DNA of 64,000 bases from an uncultured Flavobacteriales bacterium (GCA_943789505.1 CALSUJ010000003.1:141589-205588), one strand, 5' to 3'. Shown: positions 54,827-63,999, numbered from the stretch's first letter. Notes: generated by a model from the sequence alone, not told the origin. Program-made: numbers and translations.

Positions 54827-55843
54827 ATGTTAGAAAAGGTAAAGAAACTACTACAAGAGGTTGAAAAATTTGTCTCAAAATCAGAGAAAGAAACAGAAGA
54901 ATTTCGACTAAAGTTTTTAGGTAAAAAGGGTGAGATGAATGCTTTATTTGCTGCATTTAAACAGGTTCCTAACGAAAATAAAAAAGAATTTGGACAAGCA
55001 ATAAATACATTAAAGCAAAATGCTCAAGCTAAAGTTGATGCATTTAAAGGAAACTTCAACACTGAAAAGGAGAATGAAGAAATTGATTTAAGCCGACCAG
55101 TTTCTTTAGATAATTTAGGAAGTAGACATCCTATTTCCATGGTAAGAAACCAGATTGTAAATATTTTTAATCGCATTGGATTTACTGTTTCAGAAGGGCC
55201 AGAAATTGAAGATGATTGGCATAATTTTTCCGCTTTAAACTTACCACAAGAGCATCCAGCAAGAGATATGCAGGACACCTTTTTTATCCAAACTAGCCCT
55301 GATGTTTTATTAAGAACACATACCTCATCCGTACAAGTAAGATATATGGAGGGAAATAAACCTCCAATCCGAACACTTTCACCAGGAAGAGTATATAGAA
55401 ATGAGGCGATTTCAGCTCGAGCGCATTGTATTTTTCATCAAGTGGAAGGTTTATATATTGATGAAAACGTAAGTTTTGCCGATTTGAAACAAGCGCTTCT
55501 TTATTTTGCAAAAGAAATGTTTGGAGAAAAAACAAAAATAAGATTAAGGCCTTCATATTTCCCATTTACAGAGCCCTCTGCTGAAGTAGATGTAAGTTGT
55601 AATATTTGTAATAGCAAAGGGTGTAATGTATGTAAATACACTGGTTATTTGGAAATTTTAGGTTGTGGAATGGTAGATCCAAATGTTTTGGAGAACTGTG
55701 GAATTGACTCTAAAAAATATACGGGATATGCCTTTGGAATGGGAATTGAAAGAATTGCTATGTTAAAATATGGAGTAAAAGATTTACGACTGTTTTTTGA
55801 GAATGATGTGCGTTTCTTAAAGCAGTTTGATAAAAGCATCTAA
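54827..55843 (+). CDS. pheS: Phenylalanyl-tRNA synthetase alpha subunit
   Basis: Catalytic subunit of the tetrameric PheRS. 338 residues: N-terminal coiled-coil arm (KFLGKKGEMNALFAAF), class II motif 1 region GSRHPISMVRN, motif 2 YRNEAISARAHCIFHQVEGLYID, motif 3 GFAFGMGIERIAMLKYGV. The catalytic Phe pocket segment SAEVDVSCNICNSKGCNVC contains extra cysteines that may bind zinc, seen in many Bacteroidota homologues. pheT is not next to it. The TauE-like gene follows by six bases. Confidence 0.96.
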   Translation: MLEKVKKLLQEVEKFVSKSEKETEEFRLKFLGKKGEMNALFAAFKQVPNENKKEFGQAINTLKQNAQAKVDAFKGNFNTEKENEEIDLSRPVSLDNLGSRHPISMVRNQIVNIFNRIGFTVSEGPEIEDDWHNFSALNLPQEHPARDMQDTFFIQTSPDVLLRTHTSSVQVRYMEGNKPPIRTLSPGRVYRNEAISARAHCIFHQVEGLYIDENVSFADLKQALLYFAKEMFGEKTKIRLRPSYFPFTEPSAEVDVSCNICNSKGCNVCKYTGYLEILGCGMVDPNVLENCGIDSKKYTGYAFGMGIERIAMLKYGVKDLRLFFENDVRFLKQFDKSI

Positions 55844-55849
55844 ATTTAG

Positions 55850-56623
55850 ATGGAAATAATATTAATCTGCTTAGCGGCATTTTTCGCATCAATACTTACT
55901 TTTTTTTCTGGTTTTGGTTTAGGCACAATTTTAATGCCTGTTTTTGCTCTTTTCTTTCCTCTTGAAATGGCAATCGCCTTAACAGGAGTTGTTCATCTGT
56001 TAAATAATTTTTTTAAAATATACTTGGTAGGTAAAGAAGCAAATTGGGGTATTGTACTGAAATTTGGGGGTACTGCTGTAATTAGTGCATTAATAGGAGC
56101 ATGGCTATTAATGTCCTTTTCAGAAACTTCAGAATGGCTTTCATATGAAATAGGTCAGAAAGAGTTTTCCATTACTCCAATAAAAGTACTAGTTGCATTC
56201 TTAATGTTTGGCTTTGCATTTTTGGAATTAATGCCTTTTTTCAAAAAATTAGAATTTGCTGAAAACAAACTATTTATTGGGGGTGTTATTAGTGGGTTTT
56301 TTGGTGGACTTTCAGGGCATCAAGGAGCACTAAGAAGTGCTTTTTTAATTAAGTACGGATTGAGCAAAGAGAGTTTTATTGCTACTGGAGTAATGATTTC
56401 CTCTATTATTGACATTTCAAGAGTCTCGGTTTATTTTACAAAATACACCTCTATGGGAATAGAAGAAAACATCAATCTTCTTTTAGCTGCTGTGCTTGCT
56501 GCATTTGCTGGCGCTTTAATTGGTAAAAAACTACTGAAAAAAATCACTGCTACATTTGTGCAAATTACTGTTGCAGTAATGATCATGCTAATGGCTATTG
56601 CTATTGGCTTAGGGATTCTCTAA
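55850..56623 (+). CDS. TauE/SafE family sulfite/anion exporter
   Basis: A 257-residue inner-membrane protein with about eight hydrophobic helices. The N-terminal FFSGFGLGTILMPVFALFFP and the mid-protein FFGGLSGHQGALRSAFLI are the two halves of the TauE/SafE repeat. Predicted export of sulfite, sulfoacetate or another organosulfur anion; no sulfur pathway gene is adjacent, so substrate is open. Ends at a bidirectional terminator-like hairpin. Confidence 0.87.
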   Translation: MEIILICLAAFFASILTFFSGFGLGTILMPVFALFFPLEMAIALTGVVHLLNNFFKIYLVGKEANWGIVLKFGGTAVISALIGAWLLMSFSETSEWLSYEIGQKEFSITPIKVLVAFLMFGFAFLELMPFFKKLEFAENKLFIGGVISGFFGGLSGHQGALRSAFLIKYGLSKESFIATGVMISSIIDISRVSVYFTKYTSMGIEENINLLLAAVLAAFAGALIGKKLLKKITATFVQITVAVMIMLMAIAIGLGIL

Positions 56624-56626
56624 TAA

Positions 56627-56650
56627 AAAACCACCTTTTCAGGTAGTTTT
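56627..56650. terminator. Bidirectional intrinsic terminator
   Basis: Between the convergent TauE-like and M42 peptidase genes AAAACCACCT pairs with AGGTAGTTTT around a four-base loop (TTTC), with one C/A mismatch. A and T tracts on the two sides give U-runs in both directions. Confidence 0.6.
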
Positions 56651-56671
56651 CTTATAATTTATCTGTTTTAA

Positions 56672-57718
56672 TTATCTAAAACTCCAATCATAAGTGTGTA
56701 GGTTTTCTACTGAGTGCCTCAGTAAGTCAATTGCGCCTCTTACATCCTCTTTGTGTACCATCTCTATAGATTGATGAATGTGTCTTGTTGGTATAGAAAC
56801 CGCCCCAGCAATACTTCCTCCTGGATTCATTCTTTGTATTCCTGCTGTATCTGTTCCTCCTGCAGGTAATATCTCCAATTGTGTTTTTAGCTTCTTCTTT
56901 TTCGCTAATTCCTTCATGTATTTTACCATACGGTAATCACAAACAGTAGCAGAATCCATCACCTTAATACAAGCGCCTTCACCCAAAGCAGAAACTTGTT
57001 CTTGTTTAGTACTTCCTGGAGTATCCCAAGCTATAGTAGTGTCTAAGCCAAAACCAAAATCAGGATTGATATCTAATGCTGATACATTTGCACCTCTAAT
57101 TCCTATTTCTTCTTGTACTGTAAATACTCCATATACGTCATAAGGTGGAGTTTCTTTCATTTCACGGAACATCTCAATTAAGATGAATACAGAAACTCTA
57201 TTATCTAACGATTTACAGTTTATACAATCACCCATTTCAATCAGCTCACTACTTCTAGTAATTGTATCACCTACTGAAATAATGTTTTCTAAGTCTTCTT
57301 TACTTCTTCCTGTGTCAATAAAATAATCTTTAATAGTGGGAACTTTTGCTCTATCAGCAGCATTCATTAAATGAATTGGCTTTCCTCCCATTACCCCAAT
57401 TACATCTTCTGTTCCGTGTATAATTACTCTTTGTGCGGTTAGTGTTTTTGGATCGAAACCACCTAAAGTATGGAAATAAACAAACCCCTTGTCATCAATG
57501 TGAGTAACAATAAATCCGATCTCATCCATATGAGCGCCAATCATTACCCGTTTACTTTCTTTTCCTTTTTTTATTGCCACAACATTTCCCATGTTGTCTA
57601 TTCTTATTTCATCTACTAATGATTCTACTTCTCTTAGTACAATTTCTCTTACTCTTTGTTCGTGCCCTGGCGCTCCTGCAACCTTACAAATTTCTGCTAA
57701 TAATGCTGTATTTATCAT
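56672..57718 (-). CDS. M42 family glutamyl aminopeptidase
   Basis: A 348-residue cytoplasmic di-zinc aminopeptidase of the PepA/TET type, forming large oligomers that trim peptides. Metal ligands are visible in IGAHMDEIGFIV (His and Asp), CKSLDNRVSVF (bridging Asp), TVQEEIGIRG (general-base Glu and ligand Glu), DTTIAWDTPG and TRHIHQSIEMVHKED (His). It follows pyk by ten bases on the same strand, end of the acpP-to-M42 run. Confidence 0.93.
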   Translation of the reverse strand: MINTALLAEICKVAGAPGHEQRVREIVLREVESLVDEIRIDNMGNVVAIKKGKESKRVMIGAHMDEIGFIVTHIDDKGFVYFHTLGGFDPKTLTAQRVIIHGTEDVIGVMGGKPIHLMNAADRAKVPTIKDYFIDTGRSKEDLENIISVGDTITRSSELIEMGDCINCKSLDNRVSVFILIEMFREMKETPPYDVYGVFTVQEEIGIRGANVSALDINPDFGFGLDTTIAWDTPGSTKQEQVSALGEGACIKVMDSATVCDYRMVKYMKELAKKKKLKTQLEILPAGGTDTAGIQRMNPGGSIAGAVSIPTRHIHQSIEMVHKEDVRGAIDLLRHSVENLHTYDWSFR

Positions 57719-57727
57719 TTTTGGTAT

Positions 57728-59143
57728 TTATTTTACTTTACTTAATTTCATCATGTTTGTCATACCTTTTTCTTGGGCTGGCATGCTAGCCAAATTTACT
57801 ACTAAATCTCCTTTTTTTAAGAAATTACCATCTTTTAAAATTTCTTTAGTTTCTTTTATAGTTTGGTCTGTTGTTGTTCCTCTATCATAATAAAAACCTC
57901 TTACCCCCCAAACCAAGCTTAGTGTATTTAAAATCGTATGATTATTTGTAAAAGCATAAATAAACGCACTCGGTCGATAGCTTGACATTTTTATCGTGTT
58001 AAATCCAGAATAAGTAATTGTAATTATTGCTTTGGCTGCTGTAGTTTTAGCAATATCACAAGCATGTGAACAAATTGCATTTGTCAATAACCGCTCGTCA
58101 TTTATCAAGATTTTACTTATTCTATTTTCTGAAATGTTATGGGCACTCCCCTCTACATCTCTAATAATTTTTCGCATAGTATCCACAACCTTCAAGGGGT
58201 AACTTCCAACAGATGTTTCTCCACTTAACATCACGGCATCTGAGCCATCAATAACAGAATTTGCCACATCATTTACTTCAGCCCTTGTTGCAGTTGGGTT
58301 TTCAGTCATGCTTTCCAGCATTTGTGTTGCAATTACAACTGGTTTTCCTGCTGTAATACATTTTTTAACAATCATTTTCTGATAAACAGGCACCTTGTGT
58401 GATGGCACCTCAACCCCTAAATCTCCCCTTGCAACCATTATTGCGTCAGCTGCATCAATTATTGCGTCAATATCATTTATTGCTTCAGGTTTTTCAATTT
58501 TTGCAATTACTTTATGAGATAGATTTTGCTTATCAATTATTTTTTTTAGAATTTTAACATCATTAGCTGAACGCACAAATGATAAGCCGACCCATTCTAT
58601 TTTTTCTGAAAGTACAAAAGCTAAATCTTTCATGTCTTTTTTCGTTAAGCAGGGTAATGAAATTTTAGTGTTTGGTAAATTAACTCCTTTTCTTGATTGC
58701 AAAAAACCTCCAAATATTACTTTTAAAACAACAGTATCCTTCCTATTTGTACTGATAACTTCTAATGCTAGTTTCCCATCATCTAATAGAACTCTATCTT
58801 TTACACTAACATCTTTAGCAAAATTAATGTGACTTATATGAATTGAGTTTTTCTTTATTTTTGTACTAAAAATTACTTCCTCTCCTTTTTTAAGTTTTAG
58901 TGGTTTTTCAAATATCCCAACCCTTATTTTAGGTCCTTGTAAATCCGCTAAAATAGCCGTATGCATATTCAATTCTTGGTTTATCTCCTTTATACTTGAG
59001 ATAATCTCTTTTGCTGCATCGTGTTCAAGATGAGAAAAATTTAACCTACACACATTAACCCCTCTCTGGATAATTTTTCTCAACATATCTTTGGATGATG
59101 TTGCTGGACCTATAGTCGCTATTATTTTAGTTTTCCTTATCAT
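57728..59143 (-). CDS. pyk: Pyruvate kinase
   Basis: Last step of glycolysis, phosphoenolpyruvate to pyruvate. 471 residues: KIIATIGPATSS, CRLNFSHLEHDAA, DLQGPKIRVG, KIEKPEAINDIDAII with the catalytic Lys, MVARGDLGVEVP, and IDGSDAVMLSGETSVG. The C-terminal allosteric domain is short but complete. It overlaps the end of the IPExxxVDY gene by 17 bases, so its translation is probably coupled. Confidence 0.96.
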   Translation of the reverse strand: MIRKTKIIATIGPATSSKDMLRKIIQRGVNVCRLNFSHLEHDAAKEIISSIKEINQELNMHTAILADLQGPKIRVGIFEKPLKLKKGEEVIFSTKIKKNSIHISHINFAKDVSVKDRVLLDDGKLALEVISTNRKDTVVLKVIFGGFLQSRKGVNLPNTKISLPCLTKKDMKDLAFVLSEKIEWVGLSFVRSANDVKILKKIIDKQNLSHKVIAKIEKPEAINDIDAIIDAADAIMVARGDLGVEVPSHKVPVYQKMIVKKCITAGKPVVIATQMLESMTENPTATRAEVNDVANSVIDGSDAVMLSGETSVGSYPLKVVDTMRKIIRDVEGSAHNISENRISKILINDERLLTNAICSHACDIAKTTAAKAIITITYSGFNTIKMSSYRPSAFIYAFTNNHTILNTLSLVWGVRGFYYDRGTTTDQTIKETKEILKDGNFLKKGDLVVNLASMPAQEKGMTNMMKLSKVK

Positions 59144-59546
59144 TAAAAATAAATCTATCTATGTATTTTAAATTTGCAATATCAATCTCAAAGGCTAACA
59201 AAACATCTGGTATATTTCTTAACCTACTCATAAAGTCTAGCTTCTCCTGCTCCCAATAATCATTCTTGACAACCAAAAAATAATTAATACTTTTTTGGTT
59301 TGGAACTAAATATCCTTTTTTTGAACGATTAGCTAATAAATCATACTCTATTCCTTCGTCTGAAATATAAGTATATCTTGAAAACCAAAGGTCCTTCTTA
59401 ATATTGTGATCGTTTTTTTTTTCGAAATTTAATTGCATTGAGCTATTAATATTCCAACACAACTTGTACCCTTTTATATGGCTGTTTATTGCCAACACAG
59501 CAAAATCGAATTCTTCTGCACATTCTAATGTAAAGCGTGTTTTCAT
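59127..59546 (-). CDS. IPExxxVDY family protein
   Basis: A 139-residue Bacteroidota protein named after a C-terminal sequence motif; here the motif area reads NIPDVLLAFEID, a variant. It is consistently found between rnc and pyk in this phylum, as here. Mixed alpha/beta, no Cys pair or catalytic motif. Function unknown; the position suggests growth-related expression with the fatty acid and glycolysis genes around it. Confidence 0.82.
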   Translation of the reverse strand: MKTRFTLECAEEFDFAVLAINSHIKGYKLCWNINSSMQLNFEKKNDHNIKKDLWFSRYTYISDEGIEYDLLANRSKKGYLVPNQKSINYFLVVKNDYWEQEKLDFMSRLRNIPDVLLAFEIDIANLKYIDRFIFNDKEN

Positions 59547-59551
59547 ATTCG

Positions 59552-60235
59552 CTAAAATACACTATTATATGCTTTTTTAGCTGCTTTTTGTTCTGCTTCC
59601 TTAATTGAGGATGCTTTTGCTTCTGCCTTTTTAATATTTTCTATATAAACAGCAACCAAGAATTCTTGCTTGTGACTAGGGCCCTCTCTTTTTATAACCT
59701 TGTATGTTGTTTTTATTTTTAACTTTTGAGATATCTTTAGTAACTTACTCTTATAGTCTGTATCAGAAAGCTCTTCAATAAATTCTGAACTATAGATACG
59801 CTCAATAATAAACTGTTCCGCTTGTTCTATTCCCTTATCAATATAAATAGCTCCAATAATTGATTCAAGCGTATTTCCATAAACACTTTTAGGAATTACT
59901 TTAAGGTTGCTTTTAATATCAGAATCTAAGAAAATTTTTTTTCCAACTAAGTTCAAGTGTTTTCTTCCTACTATTATAGCTTTTTTTTGTGATAAAAAAC
60001 CTTCTTCCTGATTTGGATTTTCTAAATATAACAGCTTAGCAACAATAAAATCCAATATGGCATCACCTAAAAACTCTAAGCGCTCATTATTTTCTGTAAC
60101 ACTATAGGATTTATGTTGTAGTGCTTTTAGGTATATCTCTTTATGTATTGGGTTGTAACCTAGTATTTTAAATAAAAAAGACTTGCTCTTATTGTAAAAA
60201 TCAAATCTTTCAAATATTCGTTTTAAAAAAGTTAT
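59552..60235 (-). CDS. rnc: Ribonuclease III with no ATG/GTG/TTG start
   Basis: Double-strand-specific RNase for rRNA and mRNA processing. An ORF from the first usual start (TTG at 60055) would lose the catalytic motif, but the same frame extends upstream with NNERLEFLGDAIL (E54, D58 in the 227-residue version) and LKALQHKSY. No in-frame ATG, GTG or TTG exists before the stop at 60247-60249. The best candidate is ATA at 60235 in ATAA, which overlaps the fabF stop just where ATGA would be normal. The second metal motif has Asn at position 121 (GNTLESIIG) where E. coli has Asp. The dsRNA-binding domain follows from about residue 160. Confidence 0.85.
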   Translation of the reverse strand: MTFLKRIFERFDFYNKSKSFLFKILGYNPIHKEIYLKALQHKSYSVTENNERLEFLGDAILDFIVAKLLYLENPNQEEGFLSQKKAIIVGRKHLNLVGKKIFLDSDIKSNLKVIPKSVYGNTLESIIGAIYIDKGIEQAEQFIIERIYSSEFIEELSDTDYKSKLLKISQKLKIKTTYKVIKREGPSHKQEFLVAVYIENIKKAEAKASSIKEAEQKAAKKAYNSVF

Positions 60236-61485
60236 GATGTATATTTTTTAAATAAGACAGAAGCGTTATGACCCCCAAAACCGAAAGTATTGGTTAAGGC
60301 ATAGTTCACAGTTCTTTTTTGTGCTTTATTGAATGTCAAATTCAATTTATTATCGATATCTGGATCATCAGTAAAGTGGTTAATCGTAGGAGGAACAACA
60401 TTGTCCTTTACCGCCATAATACAAGCAATTGACTCTATAACTCCAGCAGCACCTAACAAGTGTCCTGTCATTGATTTTGTTGAGCTAATGTTTAAGCTAT
60501 AAGCATGCTTACCAAACAAAGCTTTAATTGCTTTGGTTTCTGCAATATCTCCAAGTGGGGTTGATGTTCCATGTACATTGATATAATCTACATCTGTTAC
60601 TGGAATTTCAGCCTCCTCAATTGCTAACTGCATAACATTATGCGCGCCCAAACCCTCTGGGTGTGGCGCGGTTATATGATGAGCATCGGCCGTTAAACCT
60701 CCACCTACTATTTCCGCATAAATTTTTGCTCCTCTTTTAATTGCATGCTCGTATTCTTCAATTACAATTGCTCCTCCTCCTTCTCCCATTACAAAACCAT
60801 CTCTATCTTTATCAAAAGGTCGCGAAGCTGTTTTTGGATCATCATTTCTTGTTGATAAAGCCATCATGGCATTAAAACCTCCAATTCCTGGCTCATAAAC
60901 ACAAGCCTCCGAACCACCAGCAATAAAAAGATCCGCTTTATTCCATTTAATGTAATTAAATGCATCAATCAATGCGTTGGTAGAAGATGCACAGGCCGAA
61001 ACTGTTGTAAAGTTTGGACCTCTAAAATTATATTTTATAGATATATGTCCTGCGGGAATATCTGAAATTAACTTTGGTATAAAGAAAGGGTTAAATCTTG
61101 GTGTACCATTTCCGGATCCGAAGTTAACTGATTCATTATAAAAAGTTTGCATTCCGCCAATACCTGAACCCCAAACTACTCCAGCTCTATCAGAATCAAT
61201 TTTATCCATATTTAATCCAGAATCATTAAAAGCTTCATCCGCAACAACCATTGCATACTGACTAAACTTATCTAATTTTCTAGCTTCTTTTCTATGAATA
61301 AAATCAGTAACCTCAAAACCCTTAACTTCACAAGCGAATTGTGTTTTAAAGTTTTCAGCATTGAAATGAGTAATTGGCGCAGCACCACTTACCCCTGCTT
61401 TCAGGGCTTTCCAATAATCCTTTAAGTTATTACCGATAGGTGTTAAAGCACCTATGCCGGTAACAACTACTCTTCTGCTTTTCAT
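60232..61485 (-). CDS. fabF: 3-oxoacyl-ACP synthase II
   Basis: Elongating condensing enzyme of fatty acid synthesis. 417 residues with the nucleophile Cys165 (VSACASSTNAL), the two histidines in VHGTSTPLGD and MTGHLLGAAG, and the C-terminal FGFGGHNASVLF. It sits ten bases after acpP, its carrier substrate. Its stop TAA shares three bases with the probable rnc start. Confidence 0.97.
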   Translation of the reverse strand: MKSRRVVVTGIGALTPIGNNLKDYWKALKAGVSGAAPITHFNAENFKTQFACEVKGFEVTDFIHRKEARKLDKFSQYAMVVADEAFNDSGLNMDKIDSDRAGVVWGSGIGGMQTFYNESVNFGSGNGTPRFNPFFIPKLISDIPAGHISIKYNFRGPNFTTVSACASSTNALIDAFNYIKWNKADLFIAGGSEACVYEPGIGGFNAMMALSTRNDDPKTASRPFDKDRDGFVMGEGGGAIVIEEYEHAIKRGAKIYAEIVGGGLTADAHHITAPHPEGLGAHNVMQLAIEEAEIPVTDVDYINVHGTSTPLGDIAETKAIKALFGKHAYSLNISSTKSMTGHLLGAAGVIESIACIMAVKDNVVPPTINHFTDDPDIDNKLNLTFNKAQKRTVNYALTNTFGFGGHNASVLFKKYTS

Positions 61486-61494
61486 TTTAATTTG

Positions 61495-61725
61495 TTAGGC
61501 TGCCTCAATAAAAGAAACCGCATCACCAACTGTTGCAATAGCTTCTGCTTTATCGTCTGGGATTTGGATATCAAATTCCTTTTCAAATTCCATAATAAGC
61601 TCTACGGTATCTAAAGAATCAGCTCCTAAATCATTAGTAAAACTAGCCTCATTAGTTACTTCACTTTCGTCAACTCCTAATTTGTCAACAATAATTGCTT
61701 TTACTTTTTCTGCTACATCTGACAT
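61495..61725 (-). CDS. acpP: Acyl carrier protein
   Basis: A 76-residue acidic helical carrier; Ser37 in [11 protein letters not shown] is the 4'-phosphopantetheine attachment site. First gene of the acpP-fabF-rnc-IPExxxVDY-pyk-M42 run, and divergent from purN across 117 bases. Confidence 0.97.
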   Translation of the reverse strand: MSDVAEKVKAIIVDKLGVDESEVTNEASFTNDLGADSLDTVELIMEFEKEFDIQIPDDKAEAIATVGDAVSFIEAA

Positions 61726-61821
61726 ATTTAAATATTTTAATTATTAAAGTGCAAATAAAACTATAAATTAAAGAACATGCACCCTTTCTTATTTTCTATT
61801 TTAACATATCTTTGTTTAAAC

Positions 61822-61829
61822 TATTTTTG
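61822..61829 (+). promoter_or_regulatory. -7 element of purN
   Basis: TATTTTTG, 13 bases before the purN ATG. A second match, TATCTTTG, lies at 61807-61814, so two alternative start sites are possible. Confidence 0.45.
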
Positions 61830-61842
61830 ATAAAAATTAATC

Positions 61843-62421
61843 ATGCCAAAAAAACTTGCAATATTTGCTTCTGGGTCAGGTTCAAATGCCGAAAATATCT
61901 GCAATTATTTTGCTGAATCATCTGATATTAAGGTGGTTTTAATCTGTACAAATAGGGAAGATGCTTTTATTGTAAAAAGAGCTAATAAACTGAATATTCC
62001 AGTATATATATTTAGTAAAAGTGAACTAAATAATTTTGTTGATTTACATAAAAAACTACAAAACATTGAAGTTGATGTTATTATTTTAGCTGGTTTTCTT
62101 CTAAAATTACCTACAATAATGGTCGATAACTACCCAAATCGTATTATCAATATTCATCCTTCTTTATTGCCAAAATATGGAGGAAAAGGAATGTATGGAA
62201 GTAATATACATAAAGCTGTAATTAAAAATAAAGAACTTGAAAGTGGAATTAGCATTCATTTTGTGAATCAAAACTATGATGAAGGAAAAATTATTTTACA
62301 AAAAAAGTGTTCTATTTCTGCTAATGAATCTGTAGAAACACTAATACACAAAATACATAAATTAGAGCATAATTATTTTCCTGTTGCAATTGAAAAAACT
62401 ATTAAAAAATTATCTAAATGA
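61843..62421 (+). CDS. purN: Phosphoribosylglycinamide formyltransferase
   Basis: Third step of purine synthesis, transfers formyl from 10-formyl-THF to GAR. 192 residues; FASGSGSNAENI near residue 9 binds the ribosyl phosphate; GFLLKLP, NIHPSLLPKYGG (catalytic Asn and His) and YDEGKII (Asp) complete the site. Typical divergent neighbour of acpP in Bacteroidota. Confidence 0.95.
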   Translation: MPKKLAIFASGSGSNAENICNYFAESSDIKVVLICTNREDAFIVKRANKLNIPVYIFSKSELNNFVDLHKKLQNIEVDVIILAGFLLKLPTIMVDNYPNRIINIHPSLLPKYGGKGMYGSNIHKAVIKNKELESGISIHFVNQNYDEGKIILQKKCSISANESVETLIHKIHKLEHNYFPVAIEKTIKKLSK

Positions 62422-62459
62422 ATGCCTTATTTGTAATCTCAAAAAAAACTATTTAATTA

Positions 62460-62939
62460 ATGAGTATTATTATTTATACAGACGGTTCAGCTAAAGGAAA
62501 TCCTGGTAATGGCGGATATGGAATTGTAATGATAAGTGGCGACCATAGAAGAGAGTTGCAGCAAGGATTTAGGCTTACAACCAATAATCGTATGGAGTTG
62601 TTAGCTGTTATTGTTGCCATAGAAAGCATTAAAAATGAAAACTCAGTAATAACCATTTATTCTGATTCAAAATATGTTATTGATTCAGTTGAAAAAAAAT
62701 GGGTATTTGGCTGGGAAAAGAAAAATTTTAACAAAAAGAAAAATCCCGACTTATGGATTCGTTTCTTAAAAACTTACAGGAAACAAAAAATAAGTTTTAC
62801 TTGGGTAAAAGGTCACGCTAATAATAAAGAAAATGAAAGGTGCGATGTATTAGCTGTACAAGCGGCTGACTCAAATAATCTTCATATTGATAATTGGTAT
62901 GAAAACAATGTTAAAAATAGTGGCTCTTCCTTATTTTAA
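62460..62939 (+). CDS. rnhA: Ribonuclease HI
   Basis: Removes RNA from RNA-DNA hybrids. 159 residues; the catalytic acidic residues are in IIYTDGSAKGNPGNGG (D8), NRMELLAVI (Glu), IYSDSKYVIDS (Asp) and NERCDVLA (Asp). KGHANNKENERCD carries the loop His. Basic protrusion (FGWEKKNFNKKKNP) present. Its 3' end overlaps the end of the convergent PfkB gene by nine bases. Confidence 0.95.
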   Translation: MSIIIYTDGSAKGNPGNGGYGIVMISGDHRRELQQGFRLTTNNRMELLAVIVAIESIKNENSVITIYSDSKYVIDSVEKKWVFGWEKKNFNKKKNPDLWIRFLKTYRKQKISFTWVKGHANNKENERCDVLAVQAADSNNLHIDNWYENNVKNSGSSLF

Positions 62940-63854
62940 AGGGATATCAAATTTAACTAGTTTTACAAACTCATTTATTCTTGCATTAACATCCTCCTGA
63001 GTGATTTCTGTTAATTTCTGTGTCCCAAATTTTTCAACACAAAATGATGCCATTGCTGAGCCATTAATAACTGCTCTTTTCATGTTTTCAAAAGAGATGT
63101 CATTTGTTTTTGCCAAATAACCTATAAATCCACCTGCAAAAGAATCTCCAGCTCCTGTCGGATCAAACACTTCTTCCAAAGGTAAGGCTGGAGCAAAAAA
63201 GACTTCCTCATTGTTAAATAGAAGAGCTCCATGCTCTCCTTTTTTTATTATTAAGTATTTAGGACCCATTGCTAAAATTAGTTTAGCTGCTTTAACTAAT
63301 GAATACTCTCCTGAAAGCTGCCTTGCTTCTTCATCATTTATAGTTAATACATCAACTTCTTTTAAAGCTTCTTTTAAATCATCCATAAAAAGATCCATCC
63401 AGAAATTCATAGTATCTAACACAACTAATTTTGGTCTTTTCTTCATCTGACTTAACACTTTTTTTTGAACACTTGGCATTAAGTTTCCTAGCATTAAAAA
63501 TTCTGATTCTTGATATTTTTCAGGAACAACTGGGTTAAAATTCTCTAATACATTTAATTGAGTATCTAGTGTGTCTCTGGTATTCATATCATTATGATAC
63601 TTTCCTGACCAGAAAAAAGTTTTTTCTCCTTTTTTTATCTGTAAACCATCAATATCTACTGATTTATTTTTTAGCATTTGTATTGCCTCAGAAGGGAAAT
63701 CCTCTCCAACAACAGATACTAAATTTAAGTTTTTAGCAAAAAATGATGACGATAAACAGATGTACGTTGCTGCTCCGCCAACTATTTTATCTGTTTTCCC
63801 AAAGGGAGTTTCTATTGCATCAAAAGCCACTGTTCCTACCACTAAAATACTCAT
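62931..63854 (-). CDS. PfkB family sugar/nucleoside kinase
   Basis: A 307-residue ribokinase-fold kinase. GGAATYICLSSSFFAKN is the N-terminal substrate-side motif, VLTINDEEARQLSG the middle, and FDPTGAGDSFAGGFIGYL the PfkB signature with the catalytic Asp. The sequence is close to Bacteroidota kinases often annotated as ribokinase or adenosine kinase; substrate unresolved. It has its own -7 element. Confidence 0.88.
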   Translation of the reverse strand: MSILVVGTVAFDAIETPFGKTDKIVGGAATYICLSSSFFAKNLNLVSVVGEDFPSEAIQMLKNKSVDIDGLQIKKGEKTFFWSGKYHNDMNTRDTLDTQLNVLENFNPVVPEKYQESEFLMLGNLMPSVQKKVLSQMKKRPKLVVLDTMNFWMDLFMDDLKEALKEVDVLTINDEEARQLSGEYSLVKAAKLILAMGPKYLIIKKGEHGALLFNNEEVFFAPALPLEEVFDPTGAGDSFAGGFIGYLAKTNDISFENMKRAVINGSAMASFCVEKFGTQKLTEITQEDVNARINEFVKLVKFDIPLK

Positions 63855-63868
63855 AATTATTTTTTTTG

Positions 63869-63876
63869 CAAATATA
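63869..63876 (-). promoter_or_regulatory. -7 element of the PfkB kinase gene
   Basis: Minus-strand TATATTTG, 14 bases before the ATG at 63854. Confidence 0.45.
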
Positions 63877-63899
63877 TTTTATTATTTCAACCTTTGTGT

Positions 63900-63907
63900 T
63901 ATTTTTG
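63900..63907 (+). promoter_or_regulatory. -7 element of the tRNA-Asn gene
   Basis: TATTTTTG, 18 bases upstream of the mature tRNA 5' end; consistent with transcription of tRNA-Asn from its own promoter. Confidence 0.5.
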
Positions 63908-63925
63908 CAGCCGTTTTAACAACAC

Positions 63926-63999
63926 TCCTCCTTAGCTCAGCTGGTTAGAGCATCTGACTGTTAATCAGAGGGTCCTAGGTTCGAGTCCTAGAGGGGGAG
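63926..63999 (+). tRNA. tRNA-Asn (anticodon GTT)
   Basis: A full cloverleaf: acceptor TCCTCCT/AGGGGGA with one T-G pair, T8-A9, D-arm GCTC...GAGC, anticodon stem TCTGA/TCAGA with loop CTGTTAA (anticodon GTT), and T-stem CTAGG/CCTAG with TTCGAGT loop. Discriminator G at 63999 and the first base of a possible CCA at 64000; the rest is cut by the window edge. Confidence 0.95.

Noticed and set aside
59552..60055. RNase III starting at TTG 60055
   Set aside because: This would remove the NERLEFLGD catalytic motif, which is encoded just upstream in the same frame.
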